From Burkholderiales bacterium (GTDB lineage: Bacteria > Pseudomonadota > Gammaproteobacteria > Burkholderiales > UBA11063), in NCBI GenBank assembly GCA_028693355.1, contig JAQUVM010000015.1, positions 1-34,508 on the forward strand: 34,508 nt of DNA. The letters are read 5' to 3'. Below are positions 9,527 through 17,310 of this stretch, piece by piece. Numbering within the stretch: the first letter of the stretch is position 1; each line of letters opens with the position of its first letter. The notes beneath the pieces are model-generated. The model saw only the letters and a list, made by a program, of their open reading frames with translations. It ran no database searches and had not been told where the DNA came from. Both the position numbers and the translations under genes were made by a program.

Positions 9527-9991
9527 CTATAAATAAGACTTACTTAATCTCTTAATCTGAATTGGGGTTTTATTTTGCATAAGAAATTTAGTTTCAAAAT
9601 CAGATTTACCCTGTGTTTTCATATCAAAAGATACGCGACTTGAACATGGGGTTGATGCATCGCTACAAATAAATCCAGCCATAGTTCCATCTGAAATAGG
9701 AGCTTTAAAATAAGCGTAAGATACTTCGGTAGGCACAACTTTTACTTCAAATGGTTTGTATTTATACGTTTTACAACCAAGTACATTGCATAATACTAAA
9801 CTATTTACATACCCCGTTGCTTTGCTATTAGTTTTATTATAAAAAATCTCAATTTGTACATCCCGATTTTCTGAAGAGTAGTTTTCAATATCATTTCCAG
9901 CATTATTAATTACTTCATTATAAACATCTGGAGTAGAGGCATAAATCATTTGATTAATAAATAATAAAGATAAGAAGAACATTTTTTTCAT
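9527..9991 (-). CDS. Small secreted protein with four cysteines, unknown function
   Basis: I do not recognise this protein. It has 154 residues with a clear Sec signal peptide (MKKMFFLSLLFINQMIYA, cleavage probably after residue 18), so it should be periplasmic or exported. The mature part holds four cysteines (68, 73, 109, 116) spaced as two close pairs, suggesting disulfides, and is mostly predicted strand, with little else to go on. GGAG sits 6-7 nt before the ATG, so the start is good. It is a single gene, converging with ruvX (19-bp gap) and diverging from the Ste24-type protease across 374 bp. A possible -10 (TATAAT, minus strand) is at 10067-10072. Confidence 0.75.
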   Translation of the reverse strand: MKKMFFLSLLFINQMIYASTPDVYNEVINNAGNDIENYSSENRDVQIEIFYNKTNSKATGYVNSLVLCNVLGCKTYKYKPFEVKVVPTEVSYAYFKAPISDGTMAGFICSDASTPCSSRVSFDMKTQGKSDFETKFLMQNKTPIQIKRLSKSYL

Positions 9992-10365
9992 AAAAAACTC
10001 CAGAAAGCCACAAAGTATATCATTAAATTAAAAACCACAATTAAACATTGCAAATAGGCGCCAGTTATTATACTATAATACACACAAAAAAACAAAAACA
10101 TCGTACATAAACGCCTCGCGCAATACAAGTAACGTAGTAAAAACCAACAAAACAGTAAAACAATGATCAATCCTCAATTTTAAAATTCAAACGTTAAATC
10201 AATTCTACACATAAATCAAAAACATAAATAATTATTCATTTATAAATTATTCGTAACGATTAAACTTTAAATAAATATTTTAAATTAGCCGTAAATCATT
10301 TATATTTATATATGCTATAATTAGCACTCATAAAATATTATTATAAGAATACCAGATCAATACTT
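9992..10365. other. Divergent intergenic spacer, 374 bp
   Basis: This very AT-rich spacer separates the secreted four-Cys protein (minus) from the Ste24-type protease (plus). It holds a candidate minus -10 (TATAAT, plus-strand ATTATA at 10067-10072) and the extended -10 of the protease gene at 10313-10321. A TTG-initiated hydrophobic frame at 9988-10170 lacks a ribosome site and I do not call it. No RNA gene or repeat is evident. Confidence 0.5.
10313..10321 (+). promoter_or_regulatory. Extended -10 promoter of the Ste24-type protease operon
   Basis: TGCTATAAT gives a perfect -10 hexamer (10316-10321) with a TGN extension, 44 bp before the ATG at 10366. No matching -35 is visible. It should drive the protease, rsgA and acid phosphatase. 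Confidence 0.55.
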
Positions 10366-11598
10366 ATGGAACATTTTAATCTAATCTTCATGGGTTTAAT
10401 CTTTGCAGATTTAATCCTAAAACGCTACTTAAATTACCGTCAAACATTAGCAATAAGCAATAACTACAGCAAAGTACCGCCCCCGTTTGATAAAAATATA
10501 TCTTTGCAAGAGCACCAAAAAGCCGCAAATTATTCATTAACTAAATTAAGAGTAGCGAGTGTTGAACTCACTTTTAGTATATTACTAGTATTTGCATTTA
10601 CATTTGGTGGTGGAATTGAATTTATTGCACAAAAAACAGCACTCATAAGCTATCCTTTAAGTAGTGAAGTACTAATTATTATTAGCTATATGTTAGTTTC
10701 TAGTATATTAAGTTTACCATTTGAATGGTATAAAACTTTTAAAGTCGAACAAAAATTTGGTTTTAATAAAATGACTCTTGGCTTATTTATCGGAGATCAA
10801 ATTAAAGGTATGATGGTGGGATTAGCAATTGGCATACCATTATTATATTTAGTATTTTGGTTAATGGGCTCTCTAGGAAACACTTGGTGGATATGGGTAT
10901 GGGGTGTATTAGTTGTATTTAATTTATTACTACTAGTAATCTACCCTACACTAATTGCACCAATATTCAACAAATTTACACCGCTTGAAGATTTAGAATT
11001 AAAAGCAAAAATTGAGAATTTACTGACCAAATGTGGATTTAAGTCACAAGGCGTATTTGTAATGGATGGCTCTAAACGCTCAAGCCATGGTAATGCCTAT
11101 TTCACTGGTCTTGGGAATAGCAAACGTATTGTATTTTTTGACACTTTATTAAAGCAATTAAACCATGATGAAATAATCGCAGTACTAGCTCATGAATTAG
11201 GACATTTCAAGCATAAGCACATAGTAAAACAAATGATCGTTTCATTTGGCATTACATTAATTGGACTATTTATTTTTAGCTTATTAATTAATCAAGAATG
11301 GTTTTATCATAGCCTACGAGTTGAAACCATGAATAATGCAACAGGATTATTATTATTATTTATTCTAACAAGTACTATTAGTTTACCACTTGCTCCGCTT
11401 AGTAGCTTAATGTCTCGCAAAAATGAATATGAAGCAGATAATTTTGCTAAAGAAAATGCAAACAAAAACGATTTGATTTCTGGTTTAGTTAGTATGTATC
11501 GTGATAATGCTAGTACCCTAACCCCAGATAGCTTATATGTTAAATTTTATTATTCACATCCACCTGCAGCACTTAGAATAGCTAATCTTGAAAAATAA
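10366..11598 (+). CDS. M48 family (Ste24/CAAX prenyl protease 1-like) membrane zinc metalloprotease
   Basis: This 410-residue integral-membrane protease has the Ste24 architecture: an N-terminal span and extended M48 N-domain with LPFEWYKTFKVEQKFGFNK, several helices, then the zinc site HELGH (H276, E277, H280) and the third ligand in NEYEADNFA (E356). In bacteria such proteins are taken to act in membrane protein quality control; no prenylated substrate is implied. The HExxH and EADxxA motifs are intact, so it should be active. rsgA begins 7 bp downstream, and Ste24 followed by rsgA is an arrangement I associate with betaproteobacteria. The ribosome site is weak (AAGAA). It is distinct from the shorter HtpX. 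Confidence 0.92.
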   Translation: MEHFNLIFMGLIFADLILKRYLNYRQTLAISNNYSKVPPPFDKNISLQEHQKAANYSLTKLRVASVELTFSILLVFAFTFGGGIEFIAQKTALISYPLSSEVLIIISYMLVSSILSLPFEWYKTFKVEQKFGFNKMTLGLFIGDQIKGMMVGLAIGIPLLYLVFWLMGSLGNTWWIWVWGVLVVFNLLLLVIYPTLIAPIFNKFTPLEDLELKAKIENLLTKCGFKSQGVFVMDGSKRSSHGNAYFTGLGNSKRIVFFDTLLKQLNHDEIIAVLAHELGHFKHKHIVKQMIVSFGITLIGLFIFSLLINQEWFYHSLRVETMNNATGLLLLFILTSTISLPLAPLSSLMSRKNEYEADNFAKENANKNDLISGLVSMYRDNASTLTPDSLYVKFYYSHPPAALRIANLEK

Positions 11599-11605
11599 AA
11601 TATAG

Positions 11606-12514
11606 ATGACAACGTACAAAATAGAAAGACCAAGAGTTGAAGAAGGATTAATTATTAGTAGCTTTGGGAGACAATACATTGCTGAATCTAATAAGAAAAG
11701 ATATCAAACCGTAAGTAAAGGTAAAAAAACTGAATACGTGGTTGGTGATATTGTAGATTTACAAATAATAAATGATACCCAAGCTCAAATAATGGAGTTA
11801 GAGCCACGTAAGAACTTGATTTATCGTAGTGATCAAAATCGCAGTAAAATGATAGCTAGTAATGTAGATCAAGTTCTGATAGTCATTGCAGTTAAACCAA
11901 ATTTTAATATAAACTTTCTAAATAGTTGCTTATTAGCTTGTGAATCAGGCGAGATAGATCCTATAGTAATTATCAATAAATCGGATTTAGCAGAAACACC
12001 AGAGTTTAGTGAAGATATTCATAACTTATATAATAAAAAACTTAACTATCAAATCATTCAATTAAGTGCCCTAGATAACTGTTCAGAGTTACATCAAATT
12101 CTACAAAATAAAACTACGGTTTTAATAGGGCAATCTGGAGTTGGAAAATCTACTATTACAAATCAAATTCATCCTAATGCAAATGCTAGAACTGGCGAAA
12201 TTGCTAAATATGAAAATAGCGGTACACATACCACAACTAATGCTAGCCTCTATCATATCAATGAAACAAGTGATTTAATTGATTGTCCTGGACTACAAGA
12301 GTTTGGCTTATTTCACCTCGATGTATCTGATACAGCACACTACTTTCCAGAAATGCGTGAATTAATTGGTAAATGTAAGTTTAATAACTGCATACATGTA
12401 AATGAACCTCAATGCGCTATTATAGATGCCGTAAATAATAAAATAATTGATAAAAGAAGATACTTATTTTACACTCATTTAATTAACCGCTTACAACAAA
12501 AAAAACATTACTAA
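11606..12514 (+). CDS. rsgA: Small-subunit assembly GTPase RsgA (YjeQ)
   Basis: RsgA is a circularly permuted GTPase that checks and releases late 30S ribosomal subunits. The 302-residue protein has an N-terminal OB-fold (about 10-80), then permuted G motifs: G4 NKSD (124-127), G1 GQSGVGKS (175-182), G3 DCPG (226-229). A C-terminal zinc domain follows with C257, C262, H264 and C270 in the expected C-x4-C-x-H-x5-C spacing. All key residues are present. The gene starts 7 bp after the protease stop with no good Shine-Dalgarno, so translation is probably coupled. The acid phosphatase follows 9 bp later. The N-terminal basic extension seen in E. coli is short here. Confidence 0.96.
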   Translation: MTTYKIERPRVEEGLIISSFGRQYIAESNKKRYQTVSKGKKTEYVVGDIVDLQIINDTQAQIMELEPRKNLIYRSDQNRSKMIASNVDQVLIVIAVKPNFNINFLNSCLLACESGEIDPIVIINKSDLAETPEFSEDIHNLYNKKLNYQIIQLSALDNCSELHQILQNKTTVLIGQSGVGKSTITNQIHPNANARTGEIAKYENSGTHTTTNASLYHINETSDLIDCPGLQEFGLFHLDVSDTAHYFPEMRELIGKCKFNNCIHVNEPQCAIIDAVNNKIIDKRRYLFYTHLINRLQQKKHY

Positions 12515-12523
12515 GGAATAAAT

Positions 12524-13321
12524 ATGAACTTAAAAAGAGCGATTGGAATTCTAGCAATGACTGGAATATCTGTATCTCATTGTTATGCTAATGAAAGCGC
12601 AAATACATGTATAATAGGAACGCCGAAGAGCTCACAAAGTTATAATGCGGTGAAGTGGTATCGTGACTCAGCAGAAAGAACTGCTCTATACAGACAAACT
12701 TATACTATAGGATTAGAAAAAGTTTCTGCAATGGTGCAAAAAAATAAGCTTCAAAATAATAAATGGGGTGTAATTTTAGATATTGATGAAACAGTTTTAG
12801 ATAATTCTTTATATGAAAAAGATCATGTAGATAATTGCAGCAATTATAATCCTAAAACTATGTATCCATTTATGGAGAAAAAAGTTTCAATAGCTACTCC
12901 TGGATCAGTAAAATTTACATGTTCAGTGCAAAAAATGGGTGGCAAGGTTGTTTTAGTTACAAATCGTGATGGAACTTTTGATGATAAAATACAACAAGCA
13001 ACAATTGACAACTTAAAATCTGAAGGCCTTTGTTTTGATAACGTAGTGTTTGCTAATGGTGATAAAGATCATAATAAAACTCCACGTTTTGAAGCAGTCG
13101 CTGCTGGTAATTATACGGGCATAGTAGCACAAAAAAATAATCTCCCAGGATTTAAAGTTATTGCTTATTTTGGAGATAATATTCAAGATTTTCCAAACAG
13201 TAAGCAATCTGATATAAGTCAGCTAAGTCCAGACGATAAATATTTTGATAAGCTCGGACAAGAATACTTTTCTATTCCTAATCCTACATATGGTAGCTGG
13301 GAAAGAAATGATTTTAAATAA
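12524..13321 (+). CDS. Secreted HAD-superfamily class B/C-like acid phosphatase (PF03767 type)
   Basis: This 265-residue exported phosphatase belongs to the HAD subfamily IIIB acid phosphatases, the group of lipoprotein e(P4) 5'-nucleotidase. A Sec signal peptide covers residues 1-22 (SHCYA before the cut); C20 is not in a convincing lipobox. The family motif AVKWYRDSAERTALYRQTY is near residue 42, and the DDDD motif WGVILDIDETVLDNS carries D86 and D88. VTNRDG, KTPRFEAV and YFGDNIQDF supply the remaining HAD motifs, and FSIPNPTYGSWE matches the family C-terminus. The likely role is periplasmic dephosphorylation of nucleotides or organophosphates. AAGGA precedes the ATG. It is the last gene of the Ste24-rsgA set, followed by a strong terminator. 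Confidence 0.9.
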   Translation: MNLKRAIGILAMTGISVSHCYANESANTCIIGTPKSSQSYNAVKWYRDSAERTALYRQTYTIGLEKVSAMVQKNKLQNNKWGVILDIDETVLDNSLYEKDHVDNCSNYNPKTMYPFMEKKVSIATPGSVKFTCSVQKMGGKVVLVTNRDGTFDDKIQQATIDNLKSEGLCFDNVVFANGDKDHNKTPRFEAVAAGNYTGIVAQKNNLPGFKVIAYFGDNIQDFPNSKQSDISQLSPDDKYFDKLGQEYFSIPNPTYGSWERNDFK

Positions 13322-13327
13322 CTTGAT

Positions 13328-13356
13328 AAAAACCACTAGTTGAACTAGTGGTTTTT
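13328..13356. terminator. Bidirectional rho-independent terminator
   Basis: A 13-bp stem (AAAAACCACTAGT / ACTAGTGGTTTTT) with a TGA loop is flanked by A5 on one side and T5 on the other. It can therefore end the acid phosphatase transcript (plus) and the sugar permease transcript (minus), whose genes converge here. Confidence 0.88.
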
Positions 13357-13395
13357 ATAGTTTATTCTAAATTATATACTTAACCTCTATACTAA

Positions 13396-14856
13396 TTACG
13401 TTGTTTTATAATTTATATTAGCATTGATATTATTATCTTTGATTGTCATCCATAAACATGCAGAAATAAAAAGTGTAATTGCGCTTACTATAAATACTAA
13501 GTCTTTATTAACCGTATTAGCCAATAATTGTCCCACACCAAGACTTGCTACTAACTGAGGTAAGACTACTGATAAATTAAACAACCCCATATACAAACCA
13601 ATTCTATTACTGCCAACTTTCTGTGTCATAATAGCAAAAGGTAAACTAATGGTTGATGCCCAACCAATTCCAATCACTGCCATAACAATATATATCATAA
13701 TAGGCGATGTGCCAAAAAAAACCATTAATGCATAGCTTATCGACATAGTCAAAATACACAAAGCATGAGTACGAGCACTACCTATCTTACGTGTTAAAGG
13801 TTCTAAAACTGCAACAGGCAATAATGCACCTGTTATATTTAAAATCAAAAAAGCAATCGAAACAATTTGCCCCATTTTTAAATTATCAAGCAATGGCATT
13901 TTATATTGTACATATGCAAACATATAGACAAACATTGTTTGCACACCAATCCAAGTAAATGAATGCGCAGCTAGAATCTTTTTAAACCCCAAAATACCAA
14001 CTTCATCCCCTACTTTATTTGATTCTTTTTGCAATAAAGTATGAAAAATAAAAAATAATGTAATAATTAGACAAAATACTTCCATATAATAATTACTATT
14101 TTCAATACCAGTTATACGCTTAATAATCCCATATAAGGCATAAAGCAAAAACCCCCACAATGGTTGAATATCCATAATTATTTTACCAAATGATCTTTTC
14201 ATTTGAATACTTGCCATTATATTCTCGCGATTATTTGCCAGTTCTCGAGGTTCTTCAATAAATAAAACAGGCAAAATAGAAAGTACCAAAACTAATCCAA
14301 CTCCAACGTAAATTAGCACATAATTATCCAACAATGCCCCTATTAAATAAGCAAGTACCCCAAATGTTCCTGAAATAGTTTGCATCCAAGTATAACCCTT
14401 GGTTCGTTCGTCGCCATCTGGAGTAACATCTGCTATAATTGAACGAGTAGGATTAAAACTTACATTTATTGATAAATCAAGTAATAAAGCAACAACAATT
14501 GCTACACCTAAAATACCATTTAATCCCAAAGCATGGGAAATTACATCTAAGTTTGGTAAAGCTAATAGCATTAAAGAACACATCACTCCACCAATAATAA
14601 TAAATGGGCGGCGGCGACCTTTCCACAGCCAAACTTTATCACTAACTAAGCCAATAATTACTTGACCTAAAATTCCTGCAATAGGTCCAGCAGCCCAAAC
14701 CAAGCCAATTTGATCAATCTTCAAGCCATATTTAGTACTTAGAATCCAGCTTAATGCTGAGATTTGAATACATAAAGCAAATCCCATTGCCGTAGAAGGC
14801 AGCCCAAGTATAATGTAAAATAAATTACTCAACTTCTTTTGCATATTAGTTTTCAT
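13396..14856 (-). CDS. GPH/SLC45-like MFS sugar:cation symporter
   Basis: This 486-residue permease has about 12 membrane spans. The loop after helix 2 reads GPIAGILGQVIIGLVSDK followed by GRRRPFIIIG, the pattern of the SLC45/plant-sucrose-carrier and bacterial maltose/sucrose transporter group. Residues NVSFNPTRSIIADVTP near 130 are also typical (the family usually reads ..RALIADL). Substrate is inferred, from the GH13 gene immediately upstream (18-bp gap, same strand), to be a di- or oligosaccharide of an alpha-glucan. There is no strong ribosome site before ATG 14856, so coupling to the amylase gene is likely. It ends toward the bidirectional terminator at 13328-13356. Confidence 0.85.
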   Translation of the reverse strand: MKTNMQKKLSNLFYIILGLPSTAMGFALCIQISALSWILSTKYGLKIDQIGLVWAAGPIAGILGQVIIGLVSDKVWLWKGRRRPFIIIGGVMCSLMLLALPNLDVISHALGLNGILGVAIVVALLLDLSINVSFNPTRSIIADVTPDGDERTKGYTWMQTISGTFGVLAYLIGALLDNYVLIYVGVGLVLVLSILPVLFIEEPRELANNRENIMASIQMKRSFGKIIMDIQPLWGFLLYALYGIIKRITGIENSNYYMEVFCLIITLFFIFHTLLQKESNKVGDEVGILGFKKILAAHSFTWIGVQTMFVYMFAYVQYKMPLLDNLKMGQIVSIAFLILNITGALLPVAVLEPLTRKIGSARTHALCILTMSISYALMVFFGTSPIMIYIVMAVIGIGWASTISLPFAIMTQKVGSNRIGLYMGLFNLSVVLPQLVASLGVGQLLANTVNKDLVFIVSAITLFISACLWMTIKDNNINANINYKTT

Positions 14857-14874
14857 GACTTAACCATGTAGAAA

Positions 14875-16968
14875 TTAAGAGCAAGAGAATGATGTACCGC
14901 TAGGTACACTACCATTGTAAGGTACAAAGTACATTACAGACTGTCCAGGCACAATTAAATTATTAATCTCACCACTGTTAACATTAACAATTTGATGTGA
15001 CATAAGGTCAATATAACATCCATTAGTTAATGTAGTTGCTGTATCAGTTGCTGTATATACAGTCGTTGATTTATTAACAACAAAGAAATAATTATTACCT
15101 CGAGTCAATGCAGCTACATTATCTGCTTCATCTGTAGATGAAATATTACCCCATGCCATCGTTTTACCTAAAACTTGATTATGAAAATAAACACCAGCGA
15201 TTACTTCATTTTCATTCCAGTACGATACGCTACCATTACCTAAGCCAGATGTCATAGCACCAGATGAATTAATACCTTCATTTGCTTGAGCTTGTAAATC
15301 AGCATAAACAAAAGGAGTTCCTGCTTCCATAGCCAAAATTACACCATAAGCTAATGGTGCATTATAGTAATTCATTTGAAACTCATTCGTACCTGTCCAT
15401 GGGCACATTGCACGAGATGCAAAGCTATCTGGTACAGTATCTTGATCCATTACAAGATTTATTGCATTACTACCAGCTAAAGTTCCATTTGAACTTGATT
15501 GATATGCATTACTACTGCTAATCATAGAGGTTAATGATGCTTGCAAATCAGCCCCCAATGCAAATGCACCATTTAATCCAGCTAATAGTGGAAAATTTAA
15601 CATCTTGAATGTATTATTAGAAGAATTATTACCTGATGCTGTTTTTATAGCTGTATAGCTATTATAATCATTTGCATTACTAGTAGGGTATTCCCCAAAG
15701 AAAATATTTGTTGATTTATTATATGATGCTGTATCAGTAAACATTTGATTAAAGAATGTAGGACTTTGGCCACTTACATCATCAATGCGAAATCCATCTA
15801 TATTAAAACCAGTAGTACTACTTGCTGCTGCACTCATCGCACCACTAGCATAGTTATAGCCTAGCAACCATGCTGAATAACCGTCAAAAACTGACTGCGT
15901 CCCGCATGATGAAGCACCAGACCAACCACTAGATGAATTAGATGCTGATGGCAAAATATTATTAAACCAACCAGTAGTTCCTGCAAAATCAGAATTCCAA
16001 GGTGATAAGCTATTCACATTACCGTCATTATAATTAGCACCATTAGGATTATTTCCCCATAGTGCGATAATACCCTCTGTATTATTAGAAAATGAAGCAC
16101 ATGTCGTTGCTGTTTTTCCAAATGGAATATAATTTGTTACTTTAGTCTGAGGCCACCAAAATTGTGATAATACCTCTGTGTTACCATTTGCAAAACTATA
16201 AGTTTGCCCACTATAGACATCATAATAATCTGTTGCAGTATTTGCATTAATACCAGTTTGTGCACCTGGTTGGGCAAATTGGTGAACTGCATAATCAATA
16301 ATAAGTTGTAAGCCAATATCATGAGCATTGGTTACTAAAGTTGCTAAATCTGCGGCACTACCATAACTTAACGGATTATTTGCATTACCAATTTGACCAA
16401 AATCCATTGGCTGATAAGCACCATACCAAGCTGGAATATTGTCATTAGCATAATTACCGCTATAGTTTACGTATGCACTATATTGTGGTGGAGACACCCA
16501 TACAACTGTATAACCCATATTGTAATAATTTTGCAGCATTTCTTTAGTAATATTAGCGTACGGCGTATTAAATAACTCAAGGATAACATCTGTATTACCA
16601 TAACCCGTTTTAGCAGCAGCAATTCCACTTGGTAAGCTCATACCATAAGCGCCAGCTCCTAACTCATAACCAGTACCACCATATGTAGAATTTGTTCCAG
16701 TACAATATTCAGCTTCGGTTTCGCCTTGTATAATGTTTTGATTAGCACTATTTGACCAAGTACAATTGCCCCCTTGACAAATTGCAGCATCTAATCCACT
16801 ATTTGCTTTTAATGCCAGTTTTTTATTTTGGTTTTTATTAATTTGTCCACTTGGTGTAAGAGTCATTGACAATGTTGAAGTGCTATTATTTACGCTACTC
16901 CCTGATGAGCAGCTAAGCAACAAAAAGGAACATCCACACAACACTAAATACAATGGTTTTAATTTCAT
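14875..16968 (-). CDS. GH13 alpha-amylase-like lipoprotein with atypical active-site residues
   Basis: The protein (697 aa from ATG 16968) begins with a lipoprotein signal (lipobox LLSC, C20), so it is membrane-anchored, probably at the cell surface or in the periplasm. A Ser/Thr/Asn-rich linker follows, then an alpha-amylase (beta/alpha)8 domain: YTVVWVSPPQ, WYGAYQPMDFGQIGN, region I LIIDYAVHQF, region II FNIDGFRIDDVSGQ (R394, nucleophile D396), region III FFGEYP (acid/base E426), region IV LVMDQDT (D510). The C-terminal beta domain has VAALTRGNNYFFVVNKS. The catalytic triad is intact, but His in regions I and IV is replaced (Q230, Q509), so activity or specificity may differ. The frame extends to a TTG at 16980; ATG 16968 has GGGG at good spacing. 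The sugar permease follows by 18 bp. Confidence 0.88.
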   Translation of the reverse strand: MKLKPLYLVLCGCSFLLLSCSSGSSVNNSTSTLSMTLTPSGQINKNQNKKLALKANSGLDAAICQGGNCTWSNSANQNIIQGETEAEYCTGTNSTYGGTGYELGAGAYGMSLPSGIAAAKTGYGNTDVILELFNTPYANITKEMLQNYYNMGYTVVWVSPPQYSAYVNYSGNYANDNIPAWYGAYQPMDFGQIGNANNPLSYGSAADLATLVTNAHDIGLQLIIDYAVHQFAQPGAQTGINANTATDYYDVYSGQTYSFANGNTEVLSQFWWPQTKVTNYIPFGKTATTCASFSNNTEGIIALWGNNPNGANYNDGNVNSLSPWNSDFAGTTGWFNNILPSASNSSSGWSGASSCGTQSVFDGYSAWLLGYNYASGAMSAAASSTTGFNIDGFRIDDVSGQSPTFFNQMFTDTASYNKSTNIFFGEYPTSNANDYNSYTAIKTASGNNSSNNTFKMLNFPLLAGLNGAFALGADLQASLTSMISSSNAYQSSSNGTLAGSNAINLVMDQDTVPDSFASRAMCPWTGTNEFQMNYYNAPLAYGVILAMEAGTPFVYADLQAQANEGINSSGAMTSGLGNGSVSYWNENEVIAGVYFHNQVLGKTMAWGNISSTDEADNVAALTRGNNYFFVVNKSTTVYTATDTATTLTNGCYIDLMSHQIVNVNSGEINNLIVPGQSVMYFVPYNGSVPSGTSFSCS

Positions 16969-17131
16969 AATAAGCCCCAAATTTTATAATTATCTATCAT
17001 ACATCACTATTAGTAATATATTTTATCATTAGTATACTTATTTAAAATGCATATATTATTTATACTATATAAAATAGGTGGTTAAAGCACATTGTATACT
17101 TCAATAAATTGCATTTTTACAACAATTAAAG

Positions 17132-17157
17132 AAATTTGCACAATATAGAACAAATTT
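17132..17157. promoter_or_regulatory. Candidate operator dyad upstream of the barrel gene
   Basis: AAATTTG (17132-17138) and CAAATTT (17151-17157) form a perfect inverted repeat with a 12-nt spacer, ending 14 bp before the -10 hexamer and covering the -35 zone. The position suits a transcription factor site, but dyads of this length arise by chance in AT-rich DNA. Confidence 0.35.
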
Positions 17158-17168
17158 AAACAAGTATT

Positions 17169-17177
17169 TGATATAAT
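17169..17177 (+). promoter_or_regulatory. Extended -10 promoter of the outer-membrane barrel gene
   Basis: TGATATAAT (hexamer 17172-17177) is identical to the smc extended -10. It lies 133 bp before ATG 17311, implying a long leader of over 120 nt, with no -35 match. Confidence 0.5.
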
Positions 17178-17310
17178 AGCATTTAGCATCTAACATCACA
17201 GCAAATTACCAATTAATTCATATAAAATCTAAATATTCAATAACAAAAATCTTATCAAATAATCTACAATTTAGCATGATAAACAAAATACCACACTAAT
17301 ATAGGAACAC

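Larger units (their letters stand above)
16969..17310. other. Divergent regulatory spacer of the glucan locus, 342 bp
   Basis: This spacer separates the GH13 gene (minus) and the barrel gene (plus). It contains an extended -10 for the barrel gene (17169-17177), a perfect 7-bp dyad just upstream of it (17132-17157), and two direct copies of TTGCA at 17109-17113 and 17136-17140. On the minus strand I see several TATA-like hexamers but no defensible promoter for the GH13 gene. No gene or RNA is evident. Confidence 0.55.

Noticed and set aside
9988..10170. Hydrophobic 60-codon minus-strand frame overlapping the start of the secreted protein by 4 bp
   Set aside because: It begins at TTG with no suitably spaced ribosome site, is rich in Cys/Phe/Tyr as expected from translated AT-rich spacer, and the downstream gene has its own strong GGAG.
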